Assembly: GCA_036374835.1 (NCBI GenBank)
Contig: DASUTB010000107.1
Coordinates: 1-10,164, forward strand
Length of the DNA stretch: 10,164 nucleotides
Origin: DASUTB01 sp036374835
GTDB taxonomy: Bacteria; Actinomycetota; Actinomycetes; Jiangellales; Jiangellaceae
Reading direction: 5' to 3'
Position numbers and translations under genes: made by a program. A model generated the notes under the pieces. The model did no database searches, was not told the origin of the DNA, and was given only the letters and a program-made list of their open reading frames with translations. Positions 1 to 5,068 of this stretch are shown here, in pieces. Within the stretch, counting starts at the first letter, position 1; each line of letters opens with the position of its first letter.

Positions 1-16
1 GGGAGTCAGCAGTCAT
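1..16 (-). CDS. Possible start of a gene that continues beyond the left edge
   Basis: Only five codons (ATG, then Thr-Ala-Asp-Ser) lie inside the window, so the product cannot be identified. The call rests on context: an ATG on the minus strand, 54 nt after the stop of the epsilon-subunit gene and on the same strand, preceded by TACGCT at a 7-nt spacing, the same arrangement found before several other genes here. In many Actinomycetota the gene after the carboxylase epsilon subunit is maf, a nucleotide pyrophosphatase. That is family context and nothing in these five codons shows it. Confidence 0.3.
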
Positions 17-23
17 GCGCCCG

Positions 24-29
24 AGCGTA
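24..29 (-). promoter_or_regulatory. Putative -10 hexamer TACGCT
   Basis: TACGCT on the minus strand lies 7 nt before the ATG at 14-16, fitting the TANNNT form of actinobacterial -10 elements and a leaderless transcript. No convincing -35 box is visible. Confidence 0.3.
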
Positions 30-69
30 GATGACGAACGGGTACGGAGCACGTGAGTTTTGACGGCGA

Positions 70-285
70 TCAGCGCGGGTTCGCACTGGCTCGCCAGGCA
101 CCGGGGCCGGGCTGCAGTGGGGCGCGCACAGAGCGCCAGTACGCGGCCCAGTTGGACGGCCGCTCCGCCGGCTGATGCGCCGCCTCGGCTGCTTTTGCCG
201 AGATGGCGGCGACCAGCGCGGCAAGCTCATCCTCGGTGGGCTCGCCCTTGACGACCCTCAGCGGTCGGTCGGCTTGCTCGCTCAC
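70..285 (-). CDS. accE: Acyl-CoA carboxylase epsilon subunit
   Basis: Predicted 71-aa small subunit of the actinobacterial acetyl/propionyl-CoA carboxylase complex, where epsilon subunits associate with the biotin-carboxylase (alpha) and carboxyltransferase (beta) subunits and stimulate activity. The sequence shows the family layout: an N-terminal PLRVVKGEPTEDELAALVA block (residues 8-26), an alanine-rich helix, then Trp-containing residues and the C-terminal RAPLQPGPGAWRAS block. The length is normal for the family. The start is GTG at 283-285; the preceding GGAAGG is too close to serve as a normal ribosome-binding site, and TAGGGT 6 nt upstream suggests a leaderless message. No alpha or beta subunit gene is visible next to it on either side, so it is separated from the rest of its complex here. 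Recognition is by motif memory, not a database search. Confidence 0.85.
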   Translation of the reverse strand: MSEQADRPLRVVKGEPTEDELAALVAAISAKAAEAAHQPAERPSNWAAYWRSVRAPLQPGPGAWRASANPR

Positions 286-291
286 CCTTCC

Positions 292-297
292 ACCCTA
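292..297 (-). promoter_or_regulatory. Putative -10 hexamer TAGGGT for accE
   Basis: TAGGGT on the minus strand is separated from the GTG of accE by the six bases GGAAGG. The spacing places the transcription start at or next to the GTG, giving a leaderless mRNA. No clear -35 box was found. Confidence 0.45.
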
Positions 298-415
298 GCT
301 GCGCGGGGTGCGGCGAGCGGATGCTGTTCCGCCCGGCTGTTGTTGGGGGGAGTGATGAAGCACTCGATCTTGGCCGCAAGACGGGCATCCGACCGACCGC
401 AAGGAGAGGAACGCC

Positions 416-562
416 ATGCCCGACGTCGACCTGCTGCGCAGGTACGTCCGGGCCGCGGCGGTTCAGCCGGGTAGGTCCAGCTCCAGGTCGAGCCAGCGGG
501 CAAGGTCGTTGATCTCGTCGTCCACGGCCGCGGCGATGGTGCTGCTGAACGGCACGTCCTGA
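416..562 (+). CDS. Small ORF with strong ribosome-binding site, probably a truncated gene start
   Basis: A 48-codon frame starts at ATG 416 with AAGGAGAGG at 401-409 and good spacing, one of the best Shine-Dalgarno sequences in the window. The first residues, MPDVDLLRRYVRAAA, look like an ordinary amphipathic protein start. From about codon 17 the frame becomes arginine/serine-rich because it runs antisense through the 3' end of the glycosylase remnant (463-1003). The simplest reading is a gene start cut off when the glycosylase remnant was joined to it. I do not recognise the family. It could alternatively be a real small protein or a chance frame. Confidence 0.3.
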   Translation: MPDVDLLRRYVRAAAVQPGRSSSRSSQRARSLISSSTAAAMVLLNGTS

Positions 563-1003
563 TGGATTGCAGCGACCCGGAGCACCCCCGCCTTCCGGTC
601 AGCGTGGGCGTCGAGTTTTCCGATCAGACGGTCGCCGTAGAGGATCGGGAGCGCGTAGTAGCCCCATCGGCGTTTGGCGGCCGGCTTGTACATCTCCAGG
701 CCGTAGTCGAACTCGAAGATCTCCTTCATGCGCTTGCGGTCGTAGAGGAACCGATCGATCGGCGACAAGGAGGGCCGCCCGGCCGGCGAAGGGTTGTCCG
801 AGAAGTGCGGGGTCGACCCGCCATTGCCCGCGGAGGCCCTCGATGACGGCTGGTTCCCCGGCTTCGCCGACGTCCTGCGGCTCGACCGGGCACTCCGGTC
901 CACGCGCTCGCGCGATGCCGAGTGCACTGAGCCGTCGCTCGTCGCGACGCCTCCGCGCATGGCTTGGCACCGCAAGCCTCCATGCCGTGATCACCGGCAC
1001 TTT
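463..1003 (-). pseudogene. Truncated and frameshifted AlkZ/YcaQ-type DNA glycosylase
   Basis: This is the C-terminal part of a winged-helix DNA glycosylase of the YcaQ/AlkZ-like family (DNA crosslink or alkylation repair). Two reading frames on the minus strand together give the family sequence. Bases from about 1000 down to 767 encode a stretch with RRLSALGIARARGPECPVEP and VGEAGEPAVIEGLRGQWRVD, ending FAGRAALL. Bases from about 765 to 463 encode LSPIDRFLYDRKRMKEIFEF, then YKPAAKRRWGYYALPILYGD, RLIGKLDAHADRKAGVLRVA, and a TGA stop at 463-465. They join if one extra base near 766 is removed, so there is a +1 shift. The N-terminal half or more of the usual roughly 400-residue protein is absent, and an in-frame TGA at 1034-1036 lies inside the palindrome at 988-1036. 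The gene is therefore not functional as seen. A sequencing error could explain the frameshift but not the missing 5' part. Confidence 0.8.
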
Positions 1004-1036
1004 CCACTCAACTAGTGTGAAAAGAGCCGGTGATCA
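988..1036. repeat. 49-bp nested palindrome, copy A
   Basis: Perfect 11-bp outer arms TGATCACCGGC (988-998) and GCCGGTGATCA (1026-1036) continue inward with CTTT/AAAG and CAC/GTG, giving 18 of 20 paired positions around a 9-nt loop (1008-1016). It begins 8 bases beyond the stop codon of the S9 peptidase gene and coincides with the broken 5' end of the glycosylase remnant. It is related to the palindrome at 3129-3177, which has the same length of 49 bp. It could act as a transcription terminator or mRNA 3'-end stabiliser for the peptidase gene, although no T-run follows on either strand. It could also be a REP-like or miniature mobile element. The structure is certain; the function is inferred. 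Confidence 0.8.
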
Positions 1037-1044
1037 GTGGACTC

Positions 1045-3024
1045 CTACGTGGCCGCGCTCGTCGTTGGTTTGAGGTGCTTGTCGAAGAACTCGAGGATGA
1101 TCTCGGCGCGTTGCCGGCGATGGATCGGTGAGCCGGACCGCGACAGTTCATGACTCTCGGCGGGGAAACGAACGAACTCTACTTCCCGCCGGAGCGTGCG
1201 CAACGCCACGAACAGCTGCTCGGCCTGCTCGATCGGGCAGCGTTGATCCTCCTCGGAGTGGATGATCATCAACGGTGTCGTGATGTCGCGGACGTGGGTG
1301 ATCGGTGACATCTCCTGGTAGAGCTCCGGCGCATCGAGATGGTTCGCACCGATGAAGCCGCGGAACGCGGTCGCCGCGTCGCTGGCCCACTCCAGGCTGA
1401 GCAGGTTGTTCGCGGCGCGCTCGCTGCATGCTGCCTTGAACCGGTCGGTGTGGCCGATCGCCCAGGTCGTCATGTAGCCGCCGTAGCTGCCGCCGAGAAT
1501 GCCCAGGCGGTCGGGGTCGATGAACGTGTACTGCTTCACCGCGTGATCGACCAGCGACATGACGTCGTCGTAGTCGACGCTGCCCCAGCCTGTGCCGCCG
1601 ATCGGTGGGCCGCAGGTCGCCCGGCCGAAGGACTCCTCCCGGCCGGAGCTGCCGCGCGGGTTGCACCACAGCACGACGTATCCGGCACGTGCCTGAATCT
1701 GGAACTCGTCGAAGAACCGGTTGGCGTACTGCGTGAACGGGCCGCCGTGCACGTTGACGAGTGCCGGATACGACCCGCTCGGGTCGAAGCCCGCGGGCCG
1801 CAGGATCCAGCCGTCGAGCTCGACCGTCCCGTCCGCGGAGGTGTACGTGAACTGCTCGTACGGCAGCAGCTCGGCTTGGGCCGCGAACGCCGCGGTGAGG
1901 TCGGTGAGCCGGTGCGGCTCGCCGTCCCGCATGACGTTGAGCTCACCCGGCCGGGTCGGCGTTGAGAGCGTGAAGGCGAGCGTCCCGGCGCGCTCGTCGA
2001 AGCCCGTTACGCATCCGGTTCCGGTCCACAGTCCTTCCGGTGCGCTACCGCCGTCGGCCGCGACGCGGTACAGGTGGACGTCGCCGCGATCCTCCGCGGT
2101 CACAAGAAGCGTCGAGTCGTCGAGCCAGTGCGGCGGCTGTACTCCTGGGAACGGCGCGAAGGTACGGTCGAGCCCGGTCGAGACCCACGAGTGCTCCCCG
2201 CCGTTGAATCCGATGACGCCGACGTGTGTGTTTCGCGGGTAGGTCTCCGCGTCGTCGGTGCCGAGGAATGCGACGCGTGTGCCGTCCGGCGACACGCTCG
2301 GCGCCTCGTAGTTTCCGGCGGTCTTGGTGACCGTCCGACGTGCGCCGTCGGCCACGTCGATCGCGTAGACGTCCGTCATGAGGTCGAGGTCCCACGTCTC
2401 ATGACCTGCGCCGGCGACCATCAGGGTCGCCGAATCGGGAGCCCACGTCGGCTGGCCGAACTCGAACTCACCCTCGGTGAGGTTGCGCGGCGACTCCGAC
2501 CCGTCGGCGGGCACGACATACACGTGCTTGGGCCGGTCGAAGACGAAGCCATGGCTGTCCAACCGGGCGAACAGGCGGGTTATCCGCCGTGGCGGCTGCT
2601 TTCTCGGGTCGTCGTCGGCATATCGCTCGGTCTGGGTACGCGAGGCGAACGCGATGAGCCGTCCGTCCGGCGACCACCGAAGGCTTTCTGCACCCTCTTT
2701 CAGCGTGGCGACGGTGACGACCTCGCCGCCGATGCGCACCGGGACGATACGTATCGTCGCCCGGGTCTTGTCGCCGTCGGAGCGCTCGGCGGTGAAGGCG
2801 AGCAGGCTACCGTCCGGCGACCACGTCGGGTTCGCGTCGCGGTGCTCGCCGGATGTGAACGGCCGGGGCGGTGCCGAGCCGTCCGCCGGCGTGAGCCAGA
2901 TCTGGCTTCGGTAGCTGTTCTCCTCCTCGTCAACACGTGCGACGACGAAGGCGATCAGGTTTCCGTCCGGAGATACGGCGGGCTGGGCGACGTTGACCAG
3001 GGCGTTGAGATCACTTGGCTGCAC
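1045..3024 (-). CDS. S9-family prolyl oligopeptidase / acylaminoacyl-peptidase-type serine peptidase
   Basis: Complete 659-aa serine peptidase of the prolyl oligopeptidase clan, expected to remove dipeptides or acylated residues from short peptides. The N-terminal half (about residues 15-385) is a beta-propeller with PD40-type repeats visible as VSPDGNLIAF, WSPDGSLLAF, WSPDGRLIAF, WAPDSATLMV and VSPDGTRVAF. The C-terminal alpha/beta-hydrolase domain has the oxyanion-region NVHGGPF (about 424-430), the nucleophile elbow GGSYGGYM with Ser about 513, the Asp in HSEEDQRCP (about 593) and the His in PAESHELSR (about 625). The catalytic triad is therefore intact and the length is typical. There is no signal peptide or membrane segment, so it is probably cytoplasmic. 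The start is GTG at 3022-3024, chosen because TAGTGT lies 6 nt upstream. The gene is bracketed by two related 49-bp palindromes. The exact substrate cannot be told from sequence. Confidence 0.93.
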   Translation of the reverse strand: MQPSDLNALVNVAQPAVSPDGNLIAFVVARVDEEENSYRSQIWLTPADGSAPPRPFTSGEHRDANPTWSPDGSLLAFTAERSDGDKTRATIRIVPVRIGGEVVTVATLKEGAESLRWSPDGRLIAFASRTQTERYADDDPRKQPPRRITRLFARLDSHGFVFDRPKHVYVVPADGSESPRNLTEGEFEFGQPTWAPDSATLMVAGAGHETWDLDLMTDVYAIDVADGARRTVTKTAGNYEAPSVSPDGTRVAFLGTDDAETYPRNTHVGVIGFNGGEHSWVSTGLDRTFAPFPGVQPPHWLDDSTLLVTAEDRGDVHLYRVAADGGSAPEGLWTGTGCVTGFDERAGTLAFTLSTPTRPGELNVMRDGEPHRLTDLTAAFAAQAELLPYEQFTYTSADGTVELDGWILRPAGFDPSGSYPALVNVHGGPFTQYANRFFDEFQIQARAGYVVLWCNPRGSSGREESFGRATCGPPIGGTGWGSVDYDDVMSLVDHAVKQYTFIDPDRLGILGGSYGGYMTTWAIGHTDRFKAACSERAANNLLSLEWASDAATAFRGFIGANHLDAPELYQEMSPITHVRDITTPLMIIHSEEDQRCPIEQAEQLFVALRTLRREVEFVRFPAESHELSRSGSPIHRRQRAEIILEFFDKHLKPTTSAAT

Positions 3025-3030
3025 GGAGCA

Positions 3031-3036
3031 ACACTA
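3031..3036 (-). promoter_or_regulatory. Putative -10 hexamer TAGTGT for the S9 peptidase gene
   Basis: On the minus strand TAGTGT is followed by TGCTCC and then the GTG start, a 6-nt spacing suited to a leaderless transcript. A purine-rich GAAGGA further upstream would be too distant (about 12 nt) for an ideal Shine-Dalgarno. The -35 region is not recognisable. Confidence 0.45.
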
Positions 3037-3062
3037 TCCTTCGCACCTTTCTTGGAGCTATG

Positions 3063-3108
3063 GGCTTCTTGTCGATGAAGCCGGGATTCGAACCCGGACG
3101 GAGACAAG
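3063..3108 (-). other. tRNA T-arm-like hairpin cluster, possible tRNA remnant or attachment-site relic
   Basis: Read on the minus strand, 3097-3081 is CCGGG-TTCGAAT-CCCGG, a perfect tRNA T-stem and T-loop. The next 7 nt, CTTCATC, sit where an acceptor 3' strand would be. The outer hexamers CTTGTC (3108-3103 on the minus strand) and GACAAG (3073-3068) are complementary. A second hairpin, GGCTTC/GAAGCC (3063-3082 on the plus strand), overlaps it. No D arm, anticodon arm or matching 5' acceptor strand could be found at the right distance, so this is not a complete tRNA gene. It may be the end of a degraded tRNA, an old integration site, or a terminator that happens to look like a T-arm. Confidence 0.4.
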
Positions 3109-3128
3109 GGATTCGGCATCTGACCTCG

Positions 3129-3177
3129 TGATCATCGGCGCCATCGGCGGTATTGTCGCCGAAAGTGTCGATGATCA
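3129..3177. repeat. 49-bp nested palindrome, copy B
   Basis: Outer arms TGATCATCG (3129-3137) and CGATGATCA (3169-3177) and inner arms TCGGCG (3144-3149) and CGCCGA (3157-3162) are all perfect and share one centre at 3153, with a 7-nt loop GTATTGT. Its reverse complement aligns with the palindrome at 988-1036 without gaps, identical at 32 of 49 positions and at 15 of the first 17 (TGATCAYCGRCACTTTC). It lies in the divergent intergenic region between the S9 peptidase gene and the 606-aa gene, where it could influence expression of either or be a dispersed repeat. The loop contains TATTGT, a possible -10 for the plus-strand gene. Confidence 0.75.
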
Positions 3178-3195
3178 AGGGGATGGCGGGTTGGG

Positions 3196-5016
3196 ATGAT
3201 CGATGGATTCGATGCGAAGGCCTCGCCACGGGAGCTTCCTCTGACCTATCCGGGGCAGCGGTTGCCCTACTCGGCTCTGGTCCGGCCGACGGTGGCGTGG
3301 GAGATCTCGCTGCGCCGCGGGCGGCGGCTCAGCCAGGCAAGAGTGCGGATCGACGAGCGCGGACTTCCTGGCGACGACCGGGTGGCGAACTCCGACGTAC
3401 CGCTCAACTATGTGCTGCTGCGGCTGAACCAGGCGTCCGTCGGCCGGCGCTATCCCGTGCTGTCCATGGGAGCGACTCCGGCGCCGAGCTTCATGCGTCA
3501 CGTGCTGGACCGTCCCGGCCACAGCTTGGCGGTGCCCGTGGTGCGCGCCGAGGTCTCGGGACTTCGCGCCGGCGTCGCGGCGACGGGGAGTCCGTTCGGC
3601 TTTGTCCCCACGACTCCGATCCTCGATCCGGACGCGACGAGCGAGTGCTACGTCATGTGGCTCGACGAGCCGCAACTGGCCGCGGCCGACGAACCGGTCC
3701 GCGGGTTGGCCAGGGTCTTCATGCCGGTTGAGGGCCAGGCTCAGGGTGTCCGGGTCACGTTGCCCTCGGGCGAGACGCTCAGCGGCTGCTACGTCTACGT
3801 GTCCTCGAACGGCTACCTGAACGGGCCGGACGGGGAGCCGCTCGCACTGGCCGACCAGCAAGAACTACTCGAGAGGCTGCTCGAGAGGTCGGCGAGACTG
3901 CGCGAGACGTTCGGCGGCACTCCGCAGAGTTGGATCGAACGGGCCCGGGCCGGCGCTTGGCCCGCGGCGGCGGAGATCTTCGCGGAGGAAGGGTGGATCT
4001 CCGCCCAGCCGTACTTCCATGCGCTTCCCAGTGTGGACCTTCGTTATGACGGAATCCCGCCGTATGAGCCCCCGCCCGAAGGCGCCGTCCGGGTTCGCGC
4101 GACCGCCGAACCGGTCGACCGCGACGGTGACTCCGTCGTCCGGATCAGTCGCCCGCTTGCGGAGAGGATCGGAGATGCCACGCACGTCCTCGTCCGGCCC
4201 GCCGTACCGGACGCGACCGCAGGCATCGAGATCGTTGCGGCGATCGTGATCGATGAGAACTCGCAGGCCACGGACGTTGCCGACGTCGATCAGGTCGTCC
4301 GCAACGCGATCGGCGTCGAGGTCGGCGAAGCGGTGTGGCTCTATCCGGCGATCGTCCGACGGCGGCGCTGGGCCGATCTGTTGATCGGAACGCCGAACTA
4401 CCTGACCGGGCGTATGCAGGTTGCCGACCTGACGACGGTCGAACGCCAAGTCTGTTTGATGGACCCGCTCGCGCTGGAGTTGCTGGGTGTCGAGAGCGGG
4501 GACGAGGTGGTACTCGAGGGCGGCGTCGAGACGGACGGCCAGGTCGCACAGGCGCGGCTGGTGGCCTTCGCGACGAGCCCGGAGATCCAGCGACGCCGCG
4601 GCGATCTGGACGGAGGCGACCTCAGCGCGTTGTTCCCGTCCTCACGGGACGCGCTGGGGGTTCATCCGGACCTGCCGTGGGTGTTCCTGGATCGCCGGAC
4701 ACGTGACCACCTGCGGCTGAGCAAGAAACTGGCGCCGGTGCGCGTGCGGTCGAGCCGGGTGTTCCAGCTGCGCCGCGAGATTCGCGAGATGATGCTGTTG
4801 TTCGGCATCGCGTTCATCGGAGTCCTGCAGATCATCACCGACCAGATCCTCCAGGTCGGCGTGTTGCTGGCGCTGGTCCTGATGATCCTGGGCGGGATCG
4901 CGTTGCGCATGCGTGGACGGCTTTCGCGGCACACCAAGGGCGGGCCGGAGGGCCCATGGACGACGAGCACGGCAGGGGTTCCGCCACACCGTCGCCACCT
5001 CCGCCGTCCAGGGTGA
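3196..5016 (+). CDS. Multidomain membrane-anchored protein: GGCT-like domain, CDC48-N-like barrels, C-terminal two-helix tail
   Basis: This is a 606-aa protein that I cannot assign to a named family as a whole. Residues about 20-245 resemble the AIG2/gamma-glutamylcyclotransferase-like proteins of Actinomycetota. YPVLSMGATPAPSFM (86-100) corresponds to the usual VLSVGSNASP-type motif, followed by VMWLDEPQLAAADEP (153-167, Glu166 in the place of the catalytic Glu) and LPSGETLSGCYVYVSSNGYL (189-208). Residues about 297-395 and 405-460 look like double-psi beta-barrel halves of the CDC48 N-domain type: VRISRPLAERIG, VRNAIGVEVGEAVWLYPA, and MDPLALELLGVESGDEVVLE. Two hydrophobic segments follow, about 532-548 and 553-571, joined by a very short loop, then a basic tail. 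The protein is thus likely tethered to the membrane with its bulk on the cytoplasmic side. The ATG at 3196 has only a weak, distant AAGGGGA upstream. sppA starts 53 nt after its stop. Domain calls are by eye and enzymatic activity is uncertain. Confidence 0.75.
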   Translation: MIDGFDAKASPRELPLTYPGQRLPYSALVRPTVAWEISLRRGRRLSQARVRIDERGLPGDDRVANSDVPLNYVLLRLNQASVGRRYPVLSMGATPAPSFMRHVLDRPGHSLAVPVVRAEVSGLRAGVAATGSPFGFVPTTPILDPDATSECYVMWLDEPQLAAADEPVRGLARVFMPVEGQAQGVRVTLPSGETLSGCYVYVSSNGYLNGPDGEPLALADQQELLERLLERSARLRETFGGTPQSWIERARAGAWPAAAEIFAEEGWISAQPYFHALPSVDLRYDGIPPYEPPPEGAVRVRATAEPVDRDGDSVVRISRPLAERIGDATHVLVRPAVPDATAGIEIVAAIVIDENSQATDVADVDQVVRNAIGVEVGEAVWLYPAIVRRRRWADLLIGTPNYLTGRMQVADLTTVERQVCLMDPLALELLGVESGDEVVLEGGVETDGQVAQARLVAFATSPEIQRRRGDLDGGDLSALFPSSRDALGVHPDLPWVFLDRRTRDHLRLSKKLAPVRVRSSRVFQLRREIREMMLLFGIAFIGVLQIITDQILQVGVLLALVLMILGGIALRMRGRLSRHTKGGPEGPWTTSTAGVPPHRRHLRRPG

Positions 5017-5055
5017 GTCCCGGGCGAGCACGCGACGTTCCCTACCGACGAGATC

Positions 5056-5061
5056 TAGACT
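5056..5061 (+). promoter_or_regulatory. Putative -10 hexamer TAGACT for sppA
   Basis: TAGACT is separated by TGCAGAC (7 nt) from the GTG at 5069. It supports both a promoter in the short gap after the 606-aa gene and the choice of GTG 5069 as the start over more upstream in-frame codons. No good ribosome-binding site is present, which also fits a leaderless mRNA. Confidence 0.5.
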
Positions 5062-5068
5062 TGCAGAC

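Noticed and set aside
1263..1268. A third TGATCA as a further palindrome copy
   Set aside because: It lies inside the S9 peptidase coding sequence near the catalytic Asp and has no flanking arms or CACTTTC element.
3060..3180. A complete tRNA gene on the minus strand
   Set aside because: Only the T-arm is convincing. The best partial 5' acceptor match (GATGA) is about 39 nt before the T-stem where about 48 is normal, and there are no D or anticodon arms.
4913..5068. Upstream extension of sppA to an ATG at 4913
   Set aside because: The extra 52 codons overlap the end of the 606-aa gene, are arginine/serine-rich and unlike SppA. GTG 5069 has a well-placed TAGACT.
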